Origin: Streptomyces regalis
GTDB lineage: Bacteria; Actinomycetota; Actinomycetes; Streptomycetales; Streptomycetaceae
Direction: 5' to 3'
Assembly: GCF_001509475.1 (NCBI RefSeq)
Contig: NZ_LLZG01000360.1
Span: 26,962-90,961, forward strand
Length of the DNA: 64,000 bases
Numbering within the stretch: position 1 is the first letter of the stretch; each line of letters begins with the position of its first letter. Below the pieces are notes generated by a model. The model saw only the letters and a list, made by a program, of their open reading frames with translations, made no database searches and was not told the DNA's origin. The position numbers were made by a program, and so were the translations under genes. This document shows positions 1-8,636 of the stretch, piece after piece.

Positions 1-2
1 CC

Positions 3-614
3 TTCTTCCTGCACAAGGACAGGCCGGTCGCCAACCACGCCGTGAACGGCCGCAGTTCGAAGAGCTTCTTCGACGAGGGCCGGCTCGCCGTCATCCTGGA
101 CGAGATCCGGTCGAACGACCTCCTGATCATCCAGTTCGGCCACAACGACGCGAAGCGCGAGGACCCCGCCCGGTACACCGAGCCGTGGTCGACGTACCAG
201 GACCACCTGCGCCTCTACATCGACGGCGCCCGCTCCCGCGGTGCGCGGCCGGTGCTCGCGACGTCCGTCGAGCGCAGGAAGTTCGACGCGGACGGCAACG
301 CCAGGACGACCCACGGCGAGTATCCGGCGGCGATGCGCGCGCTCGCCGAGCGGGAGGGCGTGCCGCTGCTCGACATCCAGGCCCTGTCCCTCGCGCTGTG
401 GCAACGGCTCGGCGTCGAGGGGACGAAGAAGTACTTCAACTGGACCGCGACCGAGCAGGACAACACGCACTTCAACCCGCCGGGTGCGATCGCCGTGGCG
501 CGTCTGGTGGCGCGCGAGCTGCTGCGCACGCGCGTGCTGGCCCCGCAGGACGTGCGCCGGCTCGACGAGACGATCCCGGAGTCCTGGATCACCTGGCCGC
601 GAGCAGCCGCGTAG
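3..614 (+). CDS. rhamnogalacturonan acetylesterase, 5' partial (SGNH/CE12)
   Basis: The frame is open from the window edge, so the N-terminus, with any signal peptide and the catalytic GDS block, is missing. Visible SGNH blocks are NGRSSKSF near the start, FGHNDAK (block III Asn) and DNTHFNPPGA (block V Asp and His), in the order seen in CE12 rhamnogalacturonan acetylesterases. The enzyme would remove acetyl groups from the rhamnogalacturonan I backbone so that lyases can reach it. The PL1 pectate lyase gene follows after 34 bases and is probably cotranscribed. The assignment is from family motifs; the true start lies outside the window. Confidence 0.87.
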   Translation, partial: FFLHKDRPVANHAVNGRSSKSFFDEGRLAVILDEIRSNDLLIIQFGHNDAKREDPARYTEPWSTYQDHLRLYIDGARSRGARPVLATSVERRKFDADGNARTTHGEYPAAMRALAEREGVPLLDIQALSLALWQRLGVEGTKKYFNWTATEQDNTHFNPPGAIAVARLVARELLRTRVLAPQDVRRLDETIPESWITWPRAAA

Positions 615-648
615 CCCTCTTACCGATCGCAGAGAAGAGAGCCGTACA

Positions 649-1959
649 GTGAACACACAAATGTGGCATGGGCATGCCATGAGAAGGGTGGCCGTACTGG
701 CCGGCTGCGCCGCCCTCGTCCTCGCCGTCACCGGCACCGGTGCCCACGCAGGCGCCCGGGACCTCGGACGGGAAGTGCTCGCCGCGAACGACGGCTGGGC
801 CTCCGAAGGCGCCGGCACGACCGGTGGGTCGGCCGCCGACGCCGAGCACGTCTACACCGTCACCACCTGGGCGGAGTTCAAGCGGGCGCTCGCCGACGGC
901 GGTGACGCCCCGAGGATCATCAAGGTCAAGGGCATGATCGACGCCGTGTCCGAGGGCTGCGACGCCTTCGCCGTCGACGGCTACGACTTCCAGCAGTACC
1001 TCGCCGACTACGACCCGGCCGTCTGGGGCAACGACACCCCGGTCAGCGGCGCGCAGGAGGACCTGCGCGCCGCGTCCGCGGACAACCAGGACAAGGCCAT
1101 CAAGGTGAGCGTCCCGGCCAACACCACCATCGTCGGCGTCGGGAAGAACTCCGGGATCCTCGGCGGCAGCCTCCAGATCAAGGGCGTCGACAACGTCATC
1201 CTGCGCAATCTGACCATCGAGGCCCCGATCGACTGCTTCCCGCAGTGGGACCCGACCGACGACAACAAGACCGGCGCCTGGAACTCCGAGTACGACGCCG
1301 TCGTGGTCTACGGCTCCACCCACGTCTGGGTCGACCACAATACGCTCACCGACGGCCGCCACCCCGACAGCTCGCTGCCGTCCTACCTGGGCAAGATCTA
1401 CCAGCAGCACGACGGTCTGCTCGACATCGTGCGCGCGGCCAACTACGTCACGGTCTCCTGGAACTCCTTCGAGGACCATGACAAGACCATGCTGATCGGC
1501 AACAGCGACAGCGCCGGGGCGACCGACAGCGGCAAGCTCAAGGTCACACTCCACCACAACCGCTACGAGGGCATCGTGGAGCGGGCGCCACGCGTGCGGT
1601 TCGGGCAGGTGGACTCCTACAACAACCACTTCGTGGTCACCAAGGACCAGAAGTTCGGCTACGTCTTCGGCATCGGCATCTCCTCGCAGCTGTACGCCAC
1701 GCACAACGCCTTCACGCTGGCCCCCGGCGTCAGCGTCGGCCAGACGCTGAAGAAGTGGAAGGAGTCGCCGCTCACCGCCGAGAACAACTACGTCAACGGC
1801 AAGCTGACCGACCTCATCGCCGTCCACAACGCGGAGATCCCGGAGGAGACCCTCCAGTCCGGCGCCGGCTGGACGCCGACCCTGCGCACGAAGGTCGACC
1901 GGCCGCTGGCCGTCCCCGGCATCGTCGATCACTGTGCGGGCGCCGGCCGCCTGCGCTGA
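649..1959 (+). CDS. pectate lyase, PL1 family, secreted
   Basis: About 436 residues from GTG 649, which has an AGAGAAGAG ribosome site just upstream; ATG 661 and 679 are in-frame alternatives. The N-terminus has a Sec-type signal (RRVAVLAGCAALVLAV, then an Ala-rich cleavage region). The parallel beta-helix core shows THVWVDHNTLTDGRHPD, HDGLLDIVRAANYVTVSWN and the RAPRVRFGQVDSYNNHF segment, which carries the catalytic arginine typical of PL1. It should cleave de-esterified homogalacturonan by calcium-dependent beta-elimination outside the cell. It lies between an acetylesterase and two pectinesterases, which fits stepwise pectin breakdown. Confidence 0.93.
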   Translation: MNTQMWHGHAMRRVAVLAGCAALVLAVTGTGAHAGARDLGREVLAANDGWASEGAGTTGGSAADAEHVYTVTTWAEFKRALADGGDAPRIIKVKGMIDAVSEGCDAFAVDGYDFQQYLADYDPAVWGNDTPVSGAQEDLRAASADNQDKAIKVSVPANTTIVGVGKNSGILGGSLQIKGVDNVILRNLTIEAPIDCFPQWDPTDDNKTGAWNSEYDAVVVYGSTHVWVDHNTLTDGRHPDSSLPSYLGKIYQQHDGLLDIVRAANYVTVSWNSFEDHDKTMLIGNSDSAGATDSGKLKVTLHHNRYEGIVERAPRVRFGQVDSYNNHFVVTKDQKFGYVFGIGISSQLYATHNAFTLAPGVSVGQTLKKWKESPLTAENNYVNGKLTDLIAVHNAEIPEETLQSGAGWTPTLRTKVDRPLAVPGIVDHCAGAGRLR

Positions 1960-1971
1960 CGCCGCACCGCA

Positions 1972-2002
1972 GGGGCCGGAGCACTGCCATCGCTCCGGCC
2001 CC
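1972..2002 (+). terminator. hairpin between PL1 and CE8 genes
   Basis: Perfect 11-bp stem (GGGGCCGGAGC / GCTCCGGCCCC) with a 9-base loop, just after the PL1 stop and before the pectinesterase start. No U-tract follows, which is usual for Streptomyces. It may attenuate read-through within the pectinase gene string. Confidence 0.55.
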
Positions 2003-2041
2003 ACCCCCCCCGAAGGCCCAGCACCGCCAAGGAGCACCCGA

Positions 2042-3169
2042 ATGCCCTCGTCGCACCGCCAACTCCCCCCGACCAGAAGGGGATTGCTGCTCGCGAGCGC
2101 CGGCGCCGCGCTCGCCCTCGCGTCGGGCCCCGCAGGGGCCGCCGGCGCCCGATCCGGTCCCTTCGGCCGGTACGGTTCACCGGCCGCACGCCTGACCCCC
2201 CAGACCCTGTACGTCGACCCGTCCGGCCGGGGCGACTTCACCTCCGTCCAGGCCGCCGTGACCGCCGTGCCGGGCAGCGGCTGGACCCTCGTCATCGCGC
2301 CGGGCACCTACCGGGAGACGGTCTCCGTCGACCGCGCTCGCACGGAGATGACCTGGCTCGGCGCCGGCGACGGCCCGCGCGACGTCGTCATCGTCTATGA
2401 CAACGCGGCCGGCACCCCGAAGCCGGACGGCTCCGGCACCTACGGCACCACCGGCTCGGCCACCACCACCGTCCGGGCAGACGGCTTCACCGCCCACCGG
2501 ATCACCTTCGCCAACGACTTCCTGCGCGAAGAGCACCCCGAGATCAGCGGCACCCAGGCCGTCGCCATCAAGGTGCAGGGCGACCGCTCGGCCTTCCACC
2601 ACTGCCGCTTCCTCGGCCACCAGGACACCCTGTACGCCGACTCCAACTCCGCCACACTCTTCGCCCGCCAGTACTTCTCCCACTGCTACGCCGAGGGCGA
2701 TGTCGACTTCGTGTTCGGCCGGGCCACGGCCGTCTACGAGCACTGCCACTTCCGCACGCTGAACCGCACGGACCTGTCCTCGGCCCCGTACGGCTTCGTC
2801 TTCGCGCCCTCGACGGAGGGCGCCGGCCCGCACGGCTACCTGGTCCTGCGCAGCCGCGTGACGAGCGAGGCGCCCGACGCCTACTACAAGGTGGCCCGCC
2901 CCTGGGTGCCCAGCTCCAGCACCACCGCCCGCCCGATGCTCACGGTCCGCGAGACCTGGCTTGGCCCCGGCATCGACGCGGTCGCGCCCTACGCCAACAT
3001 GCGCGACGACCACCCCTGGCAGGACCAGCGCTTCGCCGAGTACCGCAACACCGGTCCCGGCGCCGAGATCACCGTCCCCGAGAACCGGCCCCAGCTCACG
3101 GACGAGGAAGCCACGGCGCACACCCGCGAGGCGTACCTCGGCGACTGGGCGCCGTGGAAGGAATGCTGA
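2042..3169 (+). CDS. pectinesterase, CE8 family, secreted (first copy)
   Basis: 375 residues from ATG 2042, with AAGGAG seven bases upstream. The N-terminus (PPTRRGLLLASAGAALALA) looks like a twin-arginine export signal. CE8 landmarks are all present: GTQAVAIK and GHQDTLYADS (the two glutamines), YAEGDVDFVFGRATAV (catalytic aspartates) and YKVARPWVP (arginine and tryptophan). The enzyme demethylates homogalacturonan, making substrate for the flanking pectate lyases. The next pectinesterase gene starts one base after this stop, so the two are surely cotranscribed. The two copies are clearly paralogous but diverged, which suggests different preferences rather than recent duplication. Confidence 0.93.
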   Translation: MPSSHRQLPPTRRGLLLASAGAALALASGPAGAAGARSGPFGRYGSPAARLTPQTLYVDPSGRGDFTSVQAAVTAVPGSGWTLVIAPGTYRETVSVDRARTEMTWLGAGDGPRDVVIVYDNAAGTPKPDGSGTYGTTGSATTTVRADGFTAHRITFANDFLREEHPEISGTQAVAIKVQGDRSAFHHCRFLGHQDTLYADSNSATLFARQYFSHCYAEGDVDFVFGRATAVYEHCHFRTLNRTDLSSAPYGFVFAPSTEGAGPHGYLVLRSRVTSEAPDAYYKVARPWVPSSSTTARPMLTVRETWLGPGIDAVAPYANMRDDHPWQDQRFAEYRNTGPGAEITVPENRPQLTDEEATAHTREAYLGDWAPWKEC

Positions 3170-3170
3170 G

Positions 3171-4196
3171 ATGCGTCGGCGCACGCTGCTCGCCGGAGTC
3201 GCCGGCGGCCTGGTGGCCGCCGGTGCCGCCCCCGCCCTCGCAAACACGCGCCGCCGGGTCCTGCACGTCCGCCCCGGCGACTCCGTCCAGGCGGCCGTGG
3301 ACGCGGTGGACGGGCCCGGCTGGACGATCGTCGTGCACCCGGGGACCTATCGCGAGGTCGTCAACATACCTGCGGGCAAAGCGGAGTTGACCCTGCGCGG
3401 CGCCTCCTGCGACCCGCGCGACGCCGTCATCGTCTTCGACCACGCGAACGGCACGAAGAAGCCCGACGGCACCACATACGGCACCGCGGGCTCCGCCACC
3501 TTCACCTCGGCCGCCCCCGGCCTCACCGTCCGCGACCTCACCCTCGCCAACGACTGGCTGCGCGCCGACCACCCCGACATCACCGGCACCCAGGCGGTGG
3601 CGGCGTACACGTACGGCGACCGCACCCACTTCGAGAACGTCCGGCTGCTGGCCCACCAGGACACGCTGTTCGTCGAGACGAGCGCGCTGACCGCCTTCGA
3701 CCGGCAGTACTTCCACCGCTGCTACATCGAGGGCGACGTCGACTTCGTCTTCGGCCGGGCGACCGCCGTCTTCGAGGAGTGCCACTTCCACACGCTGCAG
3801 CGGGACGTGGACTTCACCCCCAAGGGCATGGTCTTCGCCCCGTCCACCGCCCGCGCCAACCCGCACGGCATCCTCGCCGTCCGCTCCCGCATCACCTCCG
3901 GCGCCGAGAAGGCGGCGTACAAGCTGGCCCGCCCCTGGGTGCCGACGTACGAGACGACCGCCTGGCCGTCCCTCGTCGTGCGGGACACCCGGATCGGGCC
4001 CGGCATCGACCCCGTCGCGCCCTACACCAACATGCGGGAGCAGTACCCCTGGCAGACCATGCGGTTCCGGGAGTACCGCAACTCCGGGCCGGGTGCGGTG
4101 ATCTCCGTTCCGGAGAACCGGCCTCAACTGACCACCGAGGAAGCCGAGGCACACACCAAGCGGACGTACCTCGGCGACTGGCGGCCCGGTGTGTAG
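3171..4196 (+). CDS. pectinesterase, CE8 family, secreted (second copy)
   Basis: 341 residues starting at ATG 3171, one base after the upstream stop. MRRRTLLAGVAGGLVAAGAA is a Tat- or Sec-like signal. CE8 motifs are GTQAVAAY, AHQDTLFVE, IEGDVDFVFGRATAVFEEC and YKLARPWVP, so all catalytic positions are kept. It parallels the preceding gene from the VQAAVDAV region to the shared C-terminus (PENRPQLT, then YLGDW). It would remove methyl esters from pectin. Its last eight bases overlap the start of the next pectate lyase gene, indicating translational coupling of esterase and lyase. Confidence 0.93.
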   Translation: MRRRTLLAGVAGGLVAAGAAPALANTRRRVLHVRPGDSVQAAVDAVDGPGWTIVVHPGTYREVVNIPAGKAELTLRGASCDPRDAVIVFDHANGTKKPDGTTYGTAGSATFTSAAPGLTVRDLTLANDWLRADHPDITGTQAVAAYTYGDRTHFENVRLLAHQDTLFVETSALTAFDRQYFHRCYIEGDVDFVFGRATAVFEECHFHTLQRDVDFTPKGMVFAPSTARANPHGILAVRSRITSGAEKAAYKLARPWVPTYETTAWPSLVVRDTRIGPGIDPVAPYTNMREQYPWQTMRFREYRNSGPGAVISVPENRPQLTTEEAEAHTKRTYLGDWRPGV

Positions 4197-5460
4197 GGCC
4201 GCCGCCGCCCTTCTCGCCGGTGCGTGCCTGCTCTGGGTGCCCGGGGCCGCCTCTGCCGCCGAGCAGCGCGGCCCCGTCGGCTGGGCCGCCACCGGACCCG
4301 GTACCACCGGCGGGGCGGGCGGCACCACGTGGACGGTGCGCACCCGCGCCGAGCTCAAGGAGGCCCTGGCCAACGGCGGTGCCCCCACCACGCGCAAGGT
4401 GATCCGGGTCGTCGGGGACGTCAACGGCCATGAAGCGGACGACGGTTCGCTGCTCGGCGAGCAGGACTACGCACCCGGGTACGACCTCGCCAAGTACATG
4501 TCCTGCTTCGGCGAGGACGGCACGACCTGGTCCGACACCCGCCACGCCTACTGCAAACAGCAACGTCAGCTCCGCCAGACCGGGTCGAACAAGGAGAAGG
4601 CACAGATCCAGCTGACCGTGCCGAGCAACACCACGCTCGTCGGCGTCGGCGACGACGCCCGGCTCCTCGGGGTCTTCCTGACGGTCAACACCGGCACGAA
4701 CATCGTCGTCCGGAACCTGCACCTCGAAGCCCCCGTCGACCACTTCACCAGCTGGTCGCCGGACGACGGCACACACGGCAACTGGAACGCCCGCTTCGAC
4801 GCGATGACCGTCATCACCGGCAAGAACATCTGGGTCGACCACTGCACCTTCACCGACGGCCGCTTCCCCGACCGCGACGCCCCTCTCGGCTTCCACGGCG
4901 AGCACGTCCAGCGGCACGACGGGCTGCTGGACATCGAGGACGGCTCCGACTTCGTCACCGTCTCCGACAGCCGCTTCGACGACCACGACAAGGCGATCCT
5001 CATCGGGTCGGGCGACGGACGCGGTGACCGCGACCGGGGGCATCTGAAGGTGACCTTCGTCCGGAACCTGTTCACCGACATCGTGCAGCGCGGGCCCCGC
5101 GTCCGCTTCGGGCAGGTGCACGTCGTCAACAACGTGTACCGGGGGAGAGCCGAGGACACCCTCTACGCGCTCGGTGTCGGCGTGGAGTCCGCGATCTTCT
5201 CGGAGCGCAATGTCTTCAGCTACCCGCAGGGCGAGCCGTCCCTCGCCGTAGCCGCGTACGGAGGCGAGCGCTTCCACGACACCGGCTCCTGGTTCAACGG
5301 CCGCCCGGCCCGGCTGAACGCGGTGGCGGGCGGCCTCGGGCTCACCGACGACGTCGGCTGGCACCCGGCCGAGGTGTACGCGTACCGGCCGCTCATGTCC
5401 CGGGCGGGGGTCGAACACTACGTCCTGACCCATGCCGGCGCGGGGAGGCCGCATGCCTGA
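4189..5460 (+). CDS. pectate lyase, PL1 family, secreted (second copy)
   Basis: 423 residues from GTG 4189, chosen because it overlaps the pectinesterase stop and opens directly into a signal peptide (RAAAALLAGACLLWVPGAASA). PL1 landmarks are NIWVDHCTFTDGRFPD, HDGLLDIEDGSDFVTVSDS and QRGPRVRFGQVHVVNN (catalytic arginine). The calcium-site aspartates of DDHDKAILIG are present. It is paralogous to the lyase at 649-1959, but the middle and C-terminal parts differ. The upstream coupling to a pectinesterase suggests that the pair acts together on methylated pectin. Confidence 0.92.
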   Translation: MCRAAAALLAGACLLWVPGAASAAEQRGPVGWAATGPGTTGGAGGTTWTVRTRAELKEALANGGAPTTRKVIRVVGDVNGHEADDGSLLGEQDYAPGYDLAKYMSCFGEDGTTWSDTRHAYCKQQRQLRQTGSNKEKAQIQLTVPSNTTLVGVGDDARLLGVFLTVNTGTNIVVRNLHLEAPVDHFTSWSPDDGTHGNWNARFDAMTVITGKNIWVDHCTFTDGRFPDRDAPLGFHGEHVQRHDGLLDIEDGSDFVTVSDSRFDDHDKAILIGSGDGRGDRDRGHLKVTFVRNLFTDIVQRGPRVRFGQVHVVNNVYRGRAEDTLYALGVGVESAIFSERNVFSYPQGEPSLAVAAYGGERFHDTGSWFNGRPARLNAVAGGLGLTDDVGWHPAEVYAYRPLMSRAGVEHYVLTHAGAGRPHA

Positions 5461-6569
5461 CGCGATGGGACGCCGGACCTTCGTCACCGGAGCCGCCGCC
5501 GTGGCCCTCGCGGCGGGAACCGGGAGCGCTGAGGCGGCCGACCTCGTCGGCGGCAACCTCCCCGACTTCCACCAGCCCCTCAAGGACGAGCTGAACTTCC
5601 CGCTCGGCTGGGGCACGTCACCCATCCGCGACTTCCGGGCCTGGCGGCACGCCGCCCGCGCCGAGGTCGAGGAACACCTCCTCGTCGACCGCCAGGACGG
5701 GACGCCGTACGCACCGCAGTTCACGGCAGGCCCTCAAGAGGACGGGTATACAAGGGAGTTGGTCACCCTCTCCCTCACCCGACACGAACGCGTCCGCGCC
5801 GCCCTCCTGACCCCGCAGGGGCCCGGCCCCTTCCCCGCCGTCCTCCTGCTCCACGACCACGGGGCCAAGTTCGACATCGGCAAGGAGAAGCTCGTCCGGC
5901 CCTGGTACGACGACACCCGGCTCGCCTCCGCGCAGGCCTGGGCGGACAAGTACTTCAGCGGTCGGTTCGTCGGCGACGAGCTGGCCCGGCGCGGGTCGTG
6001 CTGTGCCTGGACGCGCTCGGCTGGGGCGACCGGGGCCCGCTCACCTACGACCAACAGCAGGCGCTGGCCTCCAACTTCTACACCTCGGCTCCTCGCTCGC
6101 CGGACTCATGGCCCGCGAGGACGCCCGTGCCGCCGGTTTCGTCACCGGCGGCGTCCGAGCGGTCCATGACCGGCTGCCCGCCGTCTGGCCCTTCTGCCAA
6201 TCCGAGGAGCGGTTGCACGTCAACTATCCATCGCTCGCGCGACGGATTTACACAACGAGCGCCACTGGCTGTGACACGGCGCTTGCGTCCAGCTCCGCCA
6301 GAGGCGGGGCAGGGGTGATTGACTGCACCCCGCGCCTACGTGGTCAAGCATCCCGTATGAAACCGGGTCCACCGGACATGCCGGAGTTGTGCCTTCGGGG
6401 ACTCCCGCGTGGGAGGGCCAACTTAGCGCACCGAGCGGCGCGTTGGCCAACTCCACGGGCAGCCCCCTGTGAAGCCCTGCTCCACGGGTTGCCGGTGCCC
6501 GACCTCGGCCATGTCTTCGTCTACCGCATGCAGGACGAGGTCTTCACATGGCTCGACTCAGTCCTGTGA
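5453..6569 (+). pseudogene. decayed acetyl-esterase-like alpha/beta hydrolase gene
   Basis: ATG 5453 follows a good ribosome site and overlaps the PL1 stop. The first 180 residues read well: a signal-like GRRTFVTGAAAVALAAG, then LLLHDHGAKFDIGKEK, as in acetylxylan-esterase/dienelactone-hydrolase-like secreted enzymes. The frame breaks near 5995 (an apparent 4-base loss; VLCLDALGWGDRGPL continues in another frame) and again near 6082 (apparent 1-base loss; GSSLAGLMAREDARAAGF continues). After about 6140 the expected nucleophile region is absent. A C-terminal piece (GHVFVYRMQDEVFTWLD) reappears at 6500-6560. The 6140-6480 stretch is less GC-rich, holds an imperfect inverted repeat (GGCCAAC near 6416, GTTGGCC near 6442), and has no recognised gene. 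The gene is dead unless these are sequence errors. Confidence 0.8.
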
Positions 6570-6621
6570 CCGTCCCCCCCCCGTGAATCCCCGCACCGCA
6601 CGACGAAAGGACCCGCACTCC

Positions 6622-7734
6622 ATGTCTCGTCGTACCGCACTCGCCACCATGGCGGCCCTCACCCTGGGCGCCGGCCTGGCCGTCCTCCCCACGCAGGCCC
6701 AGGCCGCGACCGTGGTCGTCAGCAATTCCACCGACCTGTCCAACGCCATCAAGAACGCCACCGCCGGCACCGTCATCCAGGTCCGCGGCGGCACCTACTA
6801 CCCGACGGCCACCCTCCAGTCCACGGCCAACGGCACCTCGTCGTCGCCCATCACGCTCACCGCGTACGGCTCGGAGACCGTGAAGATCAGCGGCTCGTCC
6901 CTGCCGTCCGGCTCCTGGATCTTCAAGCTGACTGCCGACTACTGGAACGTCTCCCACATCACCTTCCAGAACTCCCCGGACAGCGCGGTCGTCTGCCAGT
7001 CCTGCACCGGCACGGTCTGGAACAACATCAAGACCATCAACGGCGGTGACTCCGGCTTCACGCTCACCGGCGACGGCACGGTCAACAACACCGTGAAGAA
7101 CATCGACAGCTACGGCCACTACGACCCGGCCAACCACGGCGAGAACGCCGACGGCATCGCGGTGAAGTACGGCTCCGGCAGCGGAAACCTGATCACCGGC
7201 GCCCGCCTCTACAACAACTCGGACGACGGTCTGGACTTCTGGTCCTTCTCCTCGCCGGTCACAGTCGAGCACACCTGGGCCTTCGGCAACGGCAAGAACC
7301 GCTGGTCCGACTCCGCCTTCGCGGGCGACGGCAACGGCTACAAGCTGGGCGGCGACGGCGAGACCGTGGCCCACGTCATCAACAACTCCGCCGCCTGGGA
7401 CAACGCCGGCAACGGCTTCACCGAGAACAGCAACAAGGGCGCGATCGTCATCAACCGGACGACGGCGTACGCCAACGCCAAGTGGGGCTACTACTTCGCC
7501 ACCGGCTCGGCCCGCCTCGGCAAGAACCTCGCCGTGAACAACGGCAGCGGCCAGGTGAACAAGGGCTCGTCGGTGGTCTCGGCCGGCAACAACTGGGACT
7601 CCGGCATCTCGACACCGGCCTTCCGCTCCACCGACGCCTCGACCACGTACAACGCCCGGCAGTCCAACGGCTCGCTGCCGGTGACGACCTTCCTGACCAC
7701 GGGCAGCACGACCATCGGGGCGACGATGGACTGA
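6622..7734 (+). CDS. PL9-type pectate lyase, secreted (first copy)
   Basis: 370 residues from ATG 6622. The signal peptide SRRTALATMAALTLGAGLAV ends near AQAAT. The rest is a right-handed parallel beta-helix with family PL9 features: NADGIAVKYG, YNNSDDGLDFWSF (the calcium-binding acidic cluster) and WAFGNGKNRW with lysines that could serve as the base. PL9 enzymes cut polygalacturonate, often exolytically or on rhamnogalacturonan-linked regions. It is strongly similar along its length to the protein at 11110-12264. It stands alone between the esterase pseudogene and a phosphatase gene. Confidence 0.88.
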   Translation: MSRRTALATMAALTLGAGLAVLPTQAQAATVVVSNSTDLSNAIKNATAGTVIQVRGGTYYPTATLQSTANGTSSSPITLTAYGSETVKISGSSLPSGSWIFKLTADYWNVSHITFQNSPDSAVVCQSCTGTVWNNIKTINGGDSGFTLTGDGTVNNTVKNIDSYGHYDPANHGENADGIAVKYGSGSGNLITGARLYNNSDDGLDFWSFSSPVTVEHTWAFGNGKNRWSDSAFAGDGNGYKLGGDGETVAHVINNSAAWDNAGNGFTENSNKGAIVINRTTAYANAKWGYYFATGSARLGKNLAVNNGSGQVNKGSSVVSAGNNWDSGISTPAFRSTDASTTYNARQSNGSLPVTTFLTTGSTTIGATMD

Positions 7735-7835
7735 CCTGCCCGGGGGGAGCGCGAGGCCCGTTCGTCCGTGAGACAGGTAAAGATCGGGCAACAGGTCTCG
7801 CGCTCAGGCAGGTGACGCGCGTAGAAATCTTTGTC

Positions 7836-8633
7836 ATGCATAAACCACTGCGTATAGCGGCCCTCACCGCCGCCTGTGCCGTCGCCGGTGCCGCCCTCTA
7901 CGGCGCCGGCGCGGCCACGGCCGGCCAGTCGACCGCCAACAGCACCCACGAGCCCTACAACATCGGGCTGCTGGTCAAGGACATGGACAGCTACTACGGC
8001 ACCGCCCTCGACGCGAACGGCGTCTACCAGGCGTCCAAGGACAGCCCCTACGCCAAGGACCTGGCGAGCATCGACAAGGCCGCCCGGAAGTACATCGACA
8101 AGGCGGCCCGCAAGGCGCTGCACAAGGGCGAGAAGCCGGCCGTCGTCTTCGACATCGACGACACGCTGCTGCTCAGCCTCGACTACGAGAAGAGGACCAA
8201 CTACACGTACAACAGCGCCACTTGGGCCGAGTACGTGAACAAGGCCGACCGCCCGGCCGTGTTCGGCAGCCCGGAGCTGGTCCAGTACGCCGAGTCCAAG
8301 GGCGTCGAGGTCTTCTACAACTCGGGCCTGAGCGAGGCGCAGCGGTCCGCCGCCGTCGAGAACCTGAAGAAGGTCGGCGCCGATGTGAACCTCGACGCCG
8401 ACCACATGTTCCTCAAGGACAAGGCGAACCCGCCGGCCTACCTCGCCGAGTGCGCCACGCCGGGTACCTGGAACTGCACGACCGTGCAGTACAAGTCCGG
8501 CACCCGGCAGCACATCGAGGACGACCTCGGGTACGAGATCATCGCCAACTTCGGCGACCAGTACACCGACCTCGAGGGCGGCTTCGCGGACCGGACATAC
8601 AAGCTGCCGAACCCGACGTACTTCGTGAGCTGA
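7836..8633 (+). CDS. secreted HAD-family acid phosphatase (class B/III type)
   Basis: 265 residues with a signal peptide (RIAALTAACAVAGAALYGAGAA). FDIDDTLL (Asp106 and Asp108) is the HAD nucleophile motif; VFYNSG and DHMFLKDK fit motifs II and III of the secreted acid phosphatase group. It would remove phosphate from external monoesters. No ribosome site is visible before ATG 7836. A TAGAAAT sequence ends about seven bases upstream, so a leaderless transcript is possible. It converges on the GH43 gene with only three bases between the stops. The link to pectin degradation is unclear; it may simply scavenge phosphate from plant debris. Confidence 0.85.
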   Translation: MHKPLRIAALTAACAVAGAALYGAGAATAGQSTANSTHEPYNIGLLVKDMDSYYGTALDANGVYQASKDSPYAKDLASIDKAARKYIDKAARKALHKGEKPAVVFDIDDTLLLSLDYEKRTNYTYNSATWAEYVNKADRPAVFGSPELVQYAESKGVEVFYNSGLSEAQRSAAVENLKKVGADVNLDADHMFLKDKANPPAYLAECATPGTWNCTTVQYKSGTRQHIEDDLGYEIIANFGDQYTDLEGGFADRTYKLPNPTYFVS

Positions 8634-8636
8634 CCA

